Assembly: GCA_031310005.1 (NCBI GenBank) | Contig: CM062386.1 | Coordinates: 1,798,001-1,862,000 of the forward strand | DNA length: 64,000 nucleotides | Source: Dactylellina haptotyla | Lineage: Eukaryota > Ascomycota > Orbiliomycetes > Orbiliales > Orbiliaceae | Direction of reading: 5' to 3' | Part shown: positions 9,935-20,802 of the stretch, piece by piece | Layout: each line of letters starts with the position of its first letter | Position numbering within the stretch: the stretch's first letter is position 1 | Translations under genes and position numbers: made by a program | The notes under the pieces: generated by a model | What the model was told of the DNA's origin: nothing | What the model saw: only the letters and a program-made list of their open reading frames with translations | The model's database searches: none

Positions 9935-12051
9935 ATGTCTCCTCGGCATCCTTACCCTTCCCGCTCCACGGGCTCAACGTCCTCTTTAGACCTACCGTTC
10001 CCTTTGTCTGTCGCACAGGACGACGGTGATACCCTCGATATGTGGTGGCCTTCCTCGCTTTTCAACACACGACCAGTACTAAGCGAACGAGTGTCGGAAT
10101 TTGTTAAACGGACCGAGGGCGGTGATCGGCTTGCTATCGTTAATGCTCTACAGTTTAGTCGAAGTTTGGGGATATGCTACAATGTCGCTTGTGTTTTGTT
10201 CCCCGTCGGGGTGTTCGTGGTTAGGAAGACACTCGCAAAGATAGAGAGGCAGAGGAGGACGAGGCGTAGGAAAGAGAAGGGTAAAGTTAGAGTTCGTTCA
10301 GAGGGGAACGAAACACCAACGAAGAAAGATACTGTGGAAGTATCCGTGACGGAAGTAACTTCAGCGAATGCGAGCTCTTCGAGCTCCGCTAGTAACATAC
10401 CTATTGGCGACATTGACGACGAATCCAAGCCACTGCTTCAAAAACCTTCCAAGCTAGAGATTCCATGGTACACTCTCCTTTACCGTCGTATCAAAGGATA
10501 CCTAGGTTATCAACGGCCAAACGACCGACAAGGCCGGGTCATGCCTACCAACGGGATATCATTCGTTAACGGCTTTTTCTTCTTTCTCACAATCTTCCTC
10601 GCTATTTACCGTATATACTGGCCTCGCGACACCATAAATAACGCCCAACTTCGGTTTTTCCTCATGGCTGATCGCTGGGGGATTATATTCGCTATGAACC
10701 AGCCGTTGAATTATCTGTTAGCGGCGAAAACTTCACCGATAAAATATCTGACGGGGTGGAGTTACGAACAGCACGTTATCTTCCACATGGCCGTGTCGGT
10801 GATGAGTTTGTATTCTAGTCTCTTTCATTTCGCGGGGATGTATGGCGTTTATAGAATGTTTATCGTAAGTTACTTTTTACCTATGGGCTTCATCACCACC
10901 TTTAATCAAACATACTAACCGAAGGGATTGGTTTAAAGGCGCCCACCGGCCAGACGTTCCTAGATATTCTCATTCGCCGGGATATTCTATTCGGCGTCCT
11001 CGCCTTCACATCGTTCTGGATATTCGGTCTTCTGTCAACGGATAAAGTCCGTTCGAAATCTTACGAGCTCTTCCTAGCATGTCATATCATCTTCTCCGGA
11101 CTCGCGATGAGCTGTTTATATTTCCACCATAAAACGACTAGAATATATGTCGTCTGGGCGATGGTTATCTGGGTTGTCGACAGGATAGCCTACAGGGCCT
11201 ATAGAAAACGATGGACCGCCGAAGCGACGGTTAAAGTACTAGACGAGAGTACCGTTCGTGTCACCATGAATAATTTTCGCGGTTTCAACCGACAACTCAC
11301 GAATGGTAACACGACTGCTGGAGGTGATGGTTGGAGGTGGGAACCTGCGAGTCATGTATTTTTGACCGTGCCGGGGTGGAGTAGGTTCCAGGCGCACCCG
11401 TTTACAATTCTTTCCGCGCCTGCCGGGCACGATCTGGACTTCGATGGTGAGGCGGAGCAAGGGGAGGGAAAGGATATGGTGTTGGTGGTTAGGAAGCTGA
11501 AGGGTTTCACGGCAGGGTTGTTCGATATGGCGGAGACTGAGACGAAAGTCAATGTGGTAGTGGATGGGCCGTACGGGAGCAACCATGCCAGCGAAACGCT
11601 ACGGAGTTGTCAGAAATGCATATTTATCGCAGGTGGCAGTGGGATCGCGGTTGTGTGGCCCTTGATGTGTGAGGTCATACGTAGGGAGACAGAGAGGGCT
11701 AAAGTGGGAAAGATAAAAAAGATGAAGATTGTGTTAATGTGGCTGGTGATGGAAGAGAAGCATCACGGTTGGTGCAAGGAGGAATTGGAGGAATTGGAGA
11801 GAGCGGAGAGGGTTATGCCGCGGGAACTGGAGGTTGAGGTGAGGAAGTATGTTACACGAGGTCCGAATGGCTTTCGACCGGACCTCGCCACTGAGATTAC
11901 AAATATAGTTGAAGATACAGGAATAGAAGGTAAATCTGGGGTCGTAGTATGCGGGCCGGATGGGATGGTACGACAAGTCCGAAGCACGGGATACGACCTC
12001 CTTTGGAAGGGCCGAGATGTGGAGATTATGGCTGAGAAGTTCGGTTGGTAA
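9935..12051 (+). CDS. Ferric reductase-like transmembrane flavocytochrome (FRE/NOX superfamily)
   Basis: Two exons, 9935-10864 and 10939-12051, giving 680 aa. The 74 nt intron has donor GTAAGT and branch-like CATACTAACC. It is a plasma- or internal-membrane electron-transfer protein moving electrons from NAD(P)H via FAD and heme. Hydrophobic segments include FSRSLGICYNVACVLFPVGVF, NGFFFFLTIFLAIYRIYW, an HVIFHMAVSVM segment with FHFAG (candidate heme His residues), then ILFGVLAFTSFWIFGLL and HIIFSGLAM. A charged cytosolic loop with acidic and basic runs separates the first and second membrane segments. The C-terminal half has the FAD-binding HPFTILSAP, the nucleotide-binding GGSGIAVVWPL and a terminal CGPDGMV. 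This order fits ferric-chelate reductases. The metal substrate is inferred. Confidence 0.85.
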
Positions 12052-13083
12052 TTGTACTTTATCATGTTCGTTTTTAAGCATCGGTAGCGCATATATAAGA
12101 TAAATAGGCTGTAATTTTTAGACATTTGGTTTCCTTTCTTTGGCTTACTATAGATCCACAACGACCATACCTTTGGTGTGCGATTGGTATTGATTTGATA
12201 ATCAAGTACTCTGATCTTTCACTGTTTATCGTCTAAATGTCTTTCCTGAATATACCGCATGTCTAGGCTACACGCCAAACGGTGACCCAAGAAACAGTAT
12301 CTTTTTCAGCTTACACACCCGTAAGTAGGTCAATATAGTACAACGCTACATCTTGTGCAACCTTCTTGCTTCCCAAAGTATATGTGTTGCACGCTACCTT
12401 ATCTTCCTCAGCCCTGCCAACACCACCACGACAATTAATTTAACCCGCATACATATCGGGACGGCAATTCCGCCAAATTCTCCTTTGCTCCGCATAGTCC
12501 ACCTCTTAATTCCTTGCATGACCGAATTTATCTGTCAAGTTATTGCAGGCAAATATCGGCGAACGCCTAAGAAATCAGCCCGGGTGTTCGATTGGTCAAT
12601 TCAGCCTGCGACTGCGAAGATTAACCAAGCATTCCACCCTCTGATTCGCTTACACGACGTCACACGCAAATCTGCTGACCTACGTCCGAGCTGGTGATGA
12701 TTGGCAACGTAGCATTTTGTGCGCCCGTTACAAGGGTGGTTGTGGTACTAAATGCATGCAGCTGAAGATTGTTAACAAGTATGGCGAGGGCATGTTAACA
12801 TGTTCGCAGTTGCTTAGCCTCGAGGCTAGCAGTTGCTCTGCGAGCGGAGAGTGCGGGGAGCATGCACCTACGCATCCATGCTAAGCTAATTATACTTTTC
12901 ATCAATTTAACGCTCCTTCCCCGTCTGCCGGGGCTGAAGACTTGGTTCTAGGGTCGGGGTATAAAATGGCGCTGGTCCCGCTCTGATGGATGGTGAACCT
13001 TTTCGATTTTTGAATTGCTTATACAATAGTCGAAAAGAGGGCTTTTGCGATTAACTGGGATACAGCTGTAAACTCAATCCATC
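12052..13083. other. Intergenic region and promoter of the small secreted protein
   Basis: No supported gene in about 1 kb. The open frame at 12353-12697 has no motif. The last 180 bases contain a TATA box (annotated separately). Confidence 0.5.
12960..12966 (+). promoter_or_regulatory. TATA box of the small secreted-protein gene
   Basis: TATAAAA within GGGGTATAAAATGG, 118 bp before the ATG at 13084, embedded in GC-rich DNA. Position and context fit a core promoter for the plus-strand gene. Confidence 0.6.
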
Positions 13084-13350
13084 ATGAGAGCGAATACATT
13101 CCTGACATTCAGCCTCGGCCTGGTCGCCTTCATTTTCAGCGCCAATTTTGGGGTAGCGGTAGCTGACCCAGTTGCCGAACCAGCCCCAGCACGCTATCAA
13201 CCAGCCCCGTCGTGCACCACATCCTGGTATCCCGCATTCGTAACAGACACGAGTAAACAGCGCGCACCGGTATACTTACAAGTCCGCGCGAGTAATCCCG
13301 CAATCGACGGTCGCAACGTCGTCCTCCGACCCGATGCCCTTAAGGAATAG
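13084..13350 (+). CDS. Small secreted protein, possibly truncated
   Basis: 88 aa. An N-terminal signal peptide (MRANTFLTFSLGLVAFIF... with cleavage likely after GVAVA) is followed by a Pro/Ala spacer and SCTTSWYPAFVTDTSK, then YLQVRASNPAIDGRNVVLRP. A TATA box upstream supports expression. The reading frame ends shortly after a segment that looks like the start of a conserved beta-rich domain, so the protein may be shortened. Its last 75 bases overlap, in antisense, the 3' end of the aprataxin-like gene. Only one Cys is left in the mature part. I do not recognise the family with certainty. Confidence 0.55.
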   Translation: MRANTFLTFSLGLVAFIFSANFGVAVADPVAEPAPARYQPAPSCTTSWYPAFVTDTSKQRAPVYLQVRASNPAIDGRNVVLRPDALKE

Positions 13351-14373
13351 ATTGGTGGCACCCTTAGAAACACCAGGTATCCTGACGTCGTCCTCGTCCA
13401 AAGGGAACTCATCAAGGTTAACAAAGAATTTTGAATTGAAAGAATTAAAATGCACTCGCCGCTTCATGGCAGGCGAGTGCATATCTTCTGATATAATATG
13501 GATGTGTAGATTTGACATTGAAGGGCGCGCGTGCACGCCTATTTTCAGTGTGGACGCCCAATCTCTGTGTGGGGGCAAGGTTGCCATTGCTTCATCGGAG
13601 TCCGGGTCGAATCCTGGTTCTGAAATTGCACGGGCTTCGAGGGCTTCAAAGGCCTTTTCGCGGGTTTGTTCTGTTTTTGAGGAATTACGATGGATACGTT
13701 GGAGTTCTTTTACGAGGAGGTCGCGGGTTTGGTTTGTTATTTCACGGAGGGAGGCTAAGAGGGCAGGGTTGGAATTCAAGACTTCGATCGGTTGTAGGTG
13801 GGTTATGGTGATGTCCCGCGGGAGGATGAGGGCGTGGGCGGTGGCTTTGGGGAAGGCGTCTCTGATTACTACAAAGTCGTCGTTATAGAAGAGGATAGTT
13901 CCAGGAGGACAGGAAGCAGGGTCTTTCAGGTAGACTGCGAGGCCGGATCGCGGGTCGTTGTTGAGGAAGTATGACGTGGAAGATTTGGGTGGTTTTGCGG
14001 GTTCTGGGGGAGACTTGGGCTTCTTTGCCATGAGTTCCGCGACTGCAGACGACATTAAACAGGTTCAATAAGTATTTGTAGAAACTTGGTGATATATGGG
14101 GTACTAAGTTGGGGTCTTACATGCATTCTTCTTGACAGGTACCAAGCTAGCACCTGTCGACTTTTCAGCCGTCGAAGAGGAAGCCTTGGAGGAACCTGCA
14201 GCAGCTGCCTGGGCCTCTAACGACGGGGGCGTCTCAGCCTGACTGCTGCCGCTGTCCGTCTCCTCGTCGTCGGTGGTCCTCCCGTGCTTCTGGCGCTTGT
14301 AGGAGCGCGGGTTCTGGGTCGGCTCGTCCATGACGCGGGCGTACTTCTCACTGACAGCGTGCGGCCGATTCAT
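13276..14373 (-). CDS. Aprataxin-like HIT-domain protein lacking the zinc finger
   Basis: Two exons, 14373-14121 and 14042-13276, giving 339 aa. The 78 nt intron has donor GTAAGA and acceptor CTGCAG. Aprataxin/Hnt3 proteins remove 5'-AMP from abortive DNA-ligation ends in the nucleus. The N-terminal ~90 residues are charged and Ser-rich with a basic patch SYKRQKHGR. The HIT domain runs from about TSYFLNNDPRSGLAVYLKDP through FVVIRDAFPKATAHALILPR to PSMSNLHIHIISEDMHSP and RVHFNSFNSKFFVNLDEFPLDEDDV. The usual C-terminal zinc finger (CxxC...H in family members) is absent: after EDDV the frame runs into sequence antisense to the secreted-protein gene and stops. The first His of the usual H-x-H-x-H triad is Asn here (SNLHIHIIS); the other two are kept. 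The ATG at 14373 is chosen because the frame upstream has no other ATG. Confidence 0.82.
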
Positions 14374-15230
14374 AGCTGGCCGGTTCGAATACAACGGCGA
14401 CAAGCGTGCAGCGAGGATCGACTTGCGGGGTGTTGCCAGTGACGTTGCGGGACAACGCGTTGCTGCAGCATCACATTCTCCGCTGTCTCTCCCATCAACA
14501 GAGCATCTACTTCAACTTCAACATCAATATCAAACGGCGGATCGGATGCGTCTACTTGAGCAAGATACTGTCGAAATATCGAGTGGTCTCAACATCCGGA
14601 GTTGGCTGACGGGTACCATCGGTGGAGGGTGCAGTGGCCTGAAAAACCAAAGGATCAAACCCCTGTTTGCAGGAATGCGGCTCTGCAGGCCCCTCGCCAT
14701 TGGCCCTTCGTCGACTAGCGCTGGGCCCGCATGGGTGGAAATAGCCTCCTCGGGTTGCTCTTCGCACCATCCAGCTGCATGGGCAGGTGGGAGTGCCGTG
14801 CGAATGTGGGTCTGGAACTGATTTGTCAATGGCCCCATTTCCACACATGTGTTCCGAAGCAGCGAGGCTTGTGGATTTCGGTTGTTTCGAGAGTGCTCTG
14901 TCTCTCGTCTGGCGTTTTGAGGGTGGCCAGATGCTAATTAATGTCTGGGTGGTCTCGGTCAGCCGCAGCGGGCAATCCTTAGCTTTTCTTGGGCATCGAT
15001 TCGCCGATTCCCGCACGCTGAAATGGTGGGTTTCAATATAACTCTCCTGTCGCCCGTTCCTTCTCCTGTGCTCGTACGCATTTACTCTCTGCTATCGATA
15101 ATCTTCCGTCTACGCTCACTTTGGACCCTGATTTACCTCGCTCGATACCTATCCGGCATAGTTCCCACGTTGACGAGCCTCATTCTCTATAGCGAGCGAA
15201 CCGAACAGGCCGCGTAGCCCACTTTGCGAG
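14374..15230. other. Divergent promoter region between the aprataxin-like and Hsp70-like genes
   Basis: 857 bp between two divergent start codons. Long but motif-free open frames on both strands (for example 14552-15016 minus) have biased Ser/Pro/Arg/Cys composition and no splice continuity with either neighbour. 15040-15180 is C/T-rich, as a leader of the plus-strand gene. Confidence 0.45.
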
Positions 15231-17773
15231 ATGTATGCTCCCCAGCAGCAACAAACTCAACAGCAAGCTGGAAACCCAGCCTTCTACACCCAACCGGCGC
15301 CGATAGCTCCACAATGGACCGGCCAGTCGCAAGGAGGATACCAGCAGGCTCCTCCCATGCCTGCTCCTCCTCCTACTCACCAAAGTCCAACGAATTACGG
15401 TAATCCGTACGATCAAAAGATGCCATTCCCTCCTCAGCCGCCTCAAGTCGTCCAGCCGAACCCGCAATTCGCACCGAACCCGCAATTCCAACAGCCTCCG
15501 CAACCTCAGCAGCCTCAGCAGCCTCAACCACAGTACCAACAACAGAATGCTTATCGACCACCGCAGCAACAATTTGCAAACTACTGTACCCCGGCACCAG
15601 GTAACTTTCATCAATACCACCCACCGCCAGCTCCAGGATATGCACAGTCCGCTGCCCCACCGGCCGGGCAAGTTATGCAAGTCCAGAACTTTGCCGGACC
15701 CGTCCCAGGTACAACATACGGTAGACATAAAATCATTGTTGGTCTAGATTTTGGCACTACATACTCTGGTAAGCATCCGCGTCCAAAGCAGTACGCAATA
15801 TTTTCACAAAACAATCTAACTGTGCGCTTTTAATATTTTAGGTCTGGCGTTCGCAGATACTACACCCGGCGAACCTCAGATATCCATCATCCAAAACTGG
15901 CCCAGCTGCGGCAACCGCGCCATCTCCCAAGTCCCCACGGAAATCGCATACAACCCCGAATCCATGGCACAGTTTAGTTGGGGGTATGACATCCAGCCGA
16001 ATCTATCGATACTGAAATGGTTCAAGCTGTTCTTGGAATACCCGGATGAGGAAATCAAGGAGATGTGTGAGCTGCCACCGGGCAAGACGATATTAGACGT
16101 TACAGCGGATTTCCTGGGCGCCCTTTACAGGCATGCCATGGCACAGCTATATTTACAGAGGGGCAAGGCGGTGATGGATATCACGCAGGTTGATTTTGTT
16201 TTGACTATTCCGGCGGTGTGGAACGAGCAGGCGTGTGCGCGGACGAAAAAGGCGGCGGTAGGTTACTCATCACATGAAAAATAATAGTTAGGTAGTACGG
16301 TAACTGATTTTATTGCTAGGAACGAGCTGGTTTTGCGACGAATCATACACTAAATCTGTGTACTGAACCGGAAGCCGCAGCACTGTATACTCTCAGATCT
16401 GCGGAGACGGCGGCGAATATCGGAGACAAGATTATTGTATGCGATGCGGGTGGTGGCACTGTTGTATGTATTAATAGGGTTTAAATAGCTCATTGAAGTA
16501 TCAGTGCTGACGAAAAATTCCGGTAGGACTTGATATCGTACAACATCCGCAGAATACATCCGAGATTAGAAGTCGACGAGGCGGTCGTCGGCTCCGGGGA
16601 TACCTGCGGCAGCACATATATCGATCAGGCGTTCGAAGATTTCTTCCAAGAACGCATGGGCGAGCACTACGATACCCTGCGAGTCGCCCAACGTCAACGG
16701 GTGATGAAGAATTTTGAAGAAGTCAAATGTGGATTCAGAGATCGAGACGACCAGGAGACGTATTCGGTTATCGTGCCAGGCAAAGGGAATATACCCGAGG
16801 CTAGAGTTGTGGATGGAGAGTTTGAGATTTCGAGGGCGGAGATGAGGGCCTTGTTTGATCCGATTATTGATAAGGTTATCACTTTGATCGGGGAGCAGAT
16901 TAAGCAGATTAATCTGGTGGATAGGAGTCCGGGGAATAAGGTATTTACTATGATTGATGAGACATAATATACGTTGAGGTGCTGACAGCGGGGGTAGCAA
17001 ATTCTGTTGGTAGGAGGGTTCGGGCAGTCGCCATATCTATATAAGCGGGTGGTGGATTGGGCAAAGCCGCAAAACATTCATGTTCTACAACCGAAGGATG
17101 GGTACGTTCACAAATCATCAAAACTATGCGTCGAAAATCAACTAACGTAGTATAGTGATGTCGCTGTTGTCAAAGGCGCCGTTATCAGGGGCATCGACCT
17201 CGCACAACCCCAGCAGGTCAGCGGTGGCGGCGGCCCCAACCGCGCAATGTGGATTCGTAAATGCAGAAAACACTACGGAACTCGTAAGTCCTCTACATAG
17301 CTCCAGAATAAATGTAACCTCTACTAAACAAAAATACAGTAATGATCGCGCATTTCATCCCCGGCCAGCACCTCGAAGAAGACGCCTTCATCGACCCTCT
17401 CACCGGCTTAAAGATGGCCCGGAACCAAATCTCCTGGTTCGTGTATAAAGGCGCACCTATATCCGACGACAAGAAAATCTCGCAACAATTTCACCGTACC
17501 TTCCGCAAAACCACACCTTGGATCGATACCCTGGTAGTCTGCGACGACGATTTCCCGCCGATGCGGATGACACCTAGCGTCAAGATATTGTGTAAATTGA
17601 CCGCGGATCTGACGAACCACAGTAAGAGGATATTTGACGTCCAGTACGGCTTTATGAAGAAGGTTTATACGTGCGCTTATCGGGTCGATATGACGTTGCG
17701 GGCCGGGTATATGACTTTCGAGTTGGTGTATAAGGGGATCAGTTATGGGAGTGTGAGTGTTGAGTTGCAGTGA
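15231..17773 (+). CDS. Hsp70-like (Hsp12A-type) ATPase with a P/Q-rich N-terminal region
   Basis: Seven exons: 15231-15768, 15842-16257, 16320-16463, 16527-16940, 16998-17101, 17156-17283, 17340-17773. They give 725 aa. All introns are 54-73 nt with GT/AG ends and one continuous frame. Residues 1-165 are Gln/Pro/Tyr/Asn-rich (QQQQTQQQ, PQPQQPQQPQPQYQQQ) and prion-like in composition. The actin-type ATPase fold follows: phosphate-1 motif IVGLDFGTTYSG, connect segment FVLTIPAVWNEQA, EPEAAALY, phosphate-2 motif IIVCDAGGGTV, and adenosine motif QILLVGGFGQSPYL. The canonical Hsp70 peptide-binding domain is not seen; the C-terminus is the short divergent type of fungal Hsp12A-like proteins. Substrates and partners are unknown. 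Confidence 0.85.
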
Positions 17774-17977
17774 GGGGTTATTGGTAGATTTGGTGATATC
17801 GGAGAGGTTGTTTAATTTGACGGTATATATTTGGAAGCGAATTATCATTTTTTTGTCTTCTTTCATATTTTTGTATTATATATTTTTCCTGGATATGCAT
17901 TTAGCCTTTGGTTATTATATAGTTATATATAACATGCTAGAAATTGACTCCCTCGTTTACTTGGTGACCAGCGGACG
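17774..17977. other. 3' flank of the Hsp70-like gene
   Basis: T-rich downstream region (runs such as TTTTTTGTCTTC and TATATATTTTTCC) typical of fungal 3' UTR and polyadenylation zones. No gene seen. Confidence 0.4.
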
Positions 17978-18585
17978 GCGCTTTGAGGTGGATGCTTATA
18001 TCTCCCGGTCAATTCCGCGGATGGCTACAAAGCCAGTCCATTTCATGGGTACTAATCCCTCTGAAGCTGTATATGCTGCGTTGACCGAGCGCCCCGGGAA
18101 TGTCGACACGTATCAAACAGCGTGCGGTTCTTGATCTGACGTTATCGGGGAAATGCAGTATTATCATATATTTGGGTAGTCGCGTTAGTTGCTGACCGCG
18201 ATTTGGAATGACGGCTGTGGTACGCCATTCGAGTCGGGTTGGACCGGCGCAGACCATTTTGACCGGCGTAAGTAAGTAAGTATGTATGTATAGTGGTTCG
18301 AGGTGGATGCTAGCTAACGTTATATCTATCTCCCGGTCAAGTCCGTGGATGGTTACAAAGCCATGACATTTCATGGGTAAGATTCGGATGGTACTGGTTG
18401 AGGTAGCGTTCTCCTTGCTCCCCGTCGACACGTACCAAGACGGATCTTGGTCTTGCGGTGGCGGGAAATTCTAGTATTATCATAGATGTGGGCATGTGCA
18501 TGCGTCGGCCGCCGCGATTTGGATTGATGGTGGTGATACGCCGACTGAAGAGGGCTGGGCCGGCGCAGACCATATTTGGCCGTCC
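17978..18585. repeat. Diverged ~300 bp tandem duplication
   Basis: Copy 1 spans about 17978-18267 and copy 2 about 18293-18585. Shared landmarks in the same order: TTCGAGGTGGATGC / TTTGAGGTGGATGC, ATCTCCCGGTCAA, TGGATGGNTACAAAGCCA, CATTTCATGGGTA, GTCGACACGTA, AGTATTATCATA, CCGCGATTTGGA, GGCGCAGACCAT. The copies are separated by a (GTAA)n/(GTAT)n microsatellite at 18267-18290. On the minus strand both keep a parallel open frame starting MVCAGP and ending near SWLCNHPR / DWLCSHPR. Confidence 0.85.
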
Positions 18586-20061
18586 GAGAAAAATGAAGAG
18601 AGAAAAACTGTGAGTTTGGGTTGCCGTGTCTGAGGTTTCGAATGTAAATACTTTTTAGACCTGAGTTGAGGTTTGTACGTTATGTGAGTATGGTGTGCGC
18701 ATCAGTGTTGACATATGGAGCCAATAGATACCCTTTTAAGGCCTTTCAAAGGAAAGCGGCAAGTGACTTCCGAAGTTGGCCTTGGAGGAGGATTCTGCCG
18801 TTGGACAGGGAGTGTGTTGGTATTGGGGTTAAAAACGCAGCTTGGCGGCCTACTCGAGAATGGTCACTCAAAGGAATATAGCTGGAATAACGGGACTTGT
18901 GGGTCAAAAATATGCCTCGACTGTGCGCTGGGCCGTTCGCGGGGCTGACTCGGGAAGACTGGTTGATTGTAATTCCTTTCATCTATATAATTCTTTCTCT
19001 ATTACTACTGTCATAACGATGATACAGGTTCAAATCAGCTTTTGAATTGTTTTCGAGTTCGGGTTCGCCTAGGAAACGTCGAAGGTAGGTATTATTTTGT
19101 GAAAATAATAAAACTCTAGCGCTAGATTTATTGAAATTGAGCGGTTAGTTTAATCCAAGCTTCAACAACCAAGTTCGTTACGCGGCTGCATGTTCCTTCA
19201 CCGAAATAACCATGTGTTCTACTTCACCTCCGTAGTTGTTGCGCTGAGGTTCGGCCAGTTGAAACTAAAACTCGAAAAGGCTAAGATATAACTAATCCGA
19301 CCCAACATATTCGTAAATCTTTGCTAAAAGCTGCCATGGCCGCCTTGCAAGCCGGACTTCCAGTAATAGAAAGTAAAAGCTGCCTATAGTCCCTGATGCC
19401 AACGGGGCTGTATCTTTAGTTCGCTCGGCGAACGAGAAACACTCTGGGACGTGATTCTGCAAATGTGGAGAGCGGGTAGAGCTGTCACAATCCTTCCGTG
19501 AATATATCTAAGATTCATGAAAAATACTTAAGATTTGCAGACCAGACACTGAATACCACTAGACGAAAGCACCATTTTCTAGACCACGCGCACCGAAATT
19601 GTATTAATTGCAGCCTGCTGGATCGACCGGAATCTTTGGCGGCAAGATGTTATAATAGATCACAATAAGCCGCGCCTTGAATTACAGAAAAAAAGTTTCG
19701 ATCGGTACTGCACACCATGCTAGACAGGAGTCTCAACTTCAAAGAATATTAGCTTAGCGAATCTTTTTTCAATTACATCGGTAAGGCAGATAAAGGTGTT
19801 TTCATTATACTGATAGTTAAAGTTATAAAATAAGCCGGGTTTACGGTGTTTCTGTATTTTATATATAAATGTAAGAATACAAGGTATTCTCTCATGAATT
19901 AAACCGAGTTTTTTTCTCCTGAAAGTTGGTGATTTGACATCTTTGAAGTTTATACTTTTAAATTAAAGTCTAGGAAACAGTTGGAATAAGTTGGAATAAG
20001 TATCTAACTTCGCTGCCTTATAATCGATACATTCTGTTTACCATGGCACGGTACAAGATTC
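18586..20061. other. Intergenic region, no supported gene
   Basis: About 1.5 kb. Short open frames around 18666-19045 show no motif. From ~19780 onward the DNA becomes A/T-rich. A direct repeat GTTGGAATAAGTTGGAATAA occurs at 19980-19999. Confidence 0.45.
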
Positions 20062-20802
20062 CTACGCCAAAATTTCTCTTCTGAAATACCCCGCGTGGTG
20101 GGGGAAGGCATGAAAAAATGAAGCAGGAGGATTTAGGACTATTGGTGGATACCCCCTTCCCCTTCCCATCCCCTTTGTAAGTGGGCTTGGGATTTCCTGG
20201 GACAATTTCTCCTCTTCCATCCTATAAGCTTCAAAATCATATCCTGGACCATTCGGGTCAACGTAAGGCTGTTTCCAACCTGGCGGGGTCTCTAATTTCG
20301 CATATACTTTGTCCTTGAAATGTGACTTATACGCAAAGTCCTCCGGAGCTACCACACTCAGAAACTTCCCCCCCAATGTCCCTGGAGTACCAGCATACGG
20401 ATCCTTGTAAGAATCTGGCAGACGCCTCGTTTTCTGTACTCCGTACTCGTCGATCCATCCTTCGTCATCAATTCGGACACCCTTGCCCGGTTTATTTATG
20501 CGGGAAGCTCTAGCCGCTTGTACTAGTACCACTTTTTTGGGCTGTTGTACTGGTGCTGCTTTGTTTGGCTGCTGTACTGGAGCGATTCTATTTGGCTGTT
20601 GTACTGAGGCGACTCTGTTTGGTGGTTGAACAGATGGCCGCTGCTGCACTGGCTGTTGTACCTTCTGAGGTGGTCTGTACTGTTGCTGTACTTGCTGAGG
20701 CTGAACAATCTTCCCAGTTTGTGATACGGGAATGGCCATGGTTTGCATCGTAAGAAGTTCGCTCGAAACAGCGAGCATTAAGATGATTTTCTTCATAAAC
20801 AT
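20062..20802 (-). CDS. Secreted Gln/Pro-repeat protein
   Basis: Intronless, 246 aa. A signal peptide (MFMKKIILMLAVSSELLTMQ, cleavage likely after QTMA) is followed by a Q/P-rich region with an irregular 9-residue repeat of the form xAPVQQPNK (VASVQQPNR, IAPVQQPNK, AAPVQQPKK) at about residues 55-95. A distinct C-terminal half follows: GVRIDDEGWIDEYGVQKTRR, DSYKDPYAGTPGTLGGKF and GPGYDFEAYRMEEEK. There are no cysteines, so it is not a disulfide-rich effector type. There is a dibasic KTRR. Function is unknown; a cell-wall or secreted role is inferred from the signal peptide. It is the first gene beyond the NLR pair on this side. Confidence 0.7.
   Translation of the reverse strand: MFMKKIILMLAVSSELLTMQTMAIPVSQTGKIVQPQQVQQQYRPPQKVQQPVQQRPSVQPPNRVASVQQPNRIAPVQQPNKAAPVQQPKKVVLVQAARASRINKPGKGVRIDDEGWIDEYGVQKTRRLPDSYKDPYAGTPGTLGGKFLSVVAPEDFAYKSHFKDKVYAKLETPPGWKQPYVDPNGPGYDFEAYRMEEEKLSQEIPSPLTKGMGRGRGYPPIVLNPPASFFHAFPHHAGYFRREILA

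Noticed and set aside
10921-10938. Alternative acceptor at 10924 in the ferric reductase intron
   Set aside because: It would put a TAA in frame within four codons; the acceptor at 10938 keeps the frame open.
14552-15016. 154-codon minus-strand frame upstream of the aprataxin-like gene
   Set aside because: No motif and no splice signal joining it to the aprataxin start; it lies in the divergent promoter.
15180-15728. 182-codon antisense Leu/Arg frame
   Set aside because: By-product of the P/Q-rich exon of the Hsp70-like gene.
18250-18600. CRISPR-like or short regularly spaced array
   Set aside because: Only two long diverged copies; no regular short repeats anywhere in the window.
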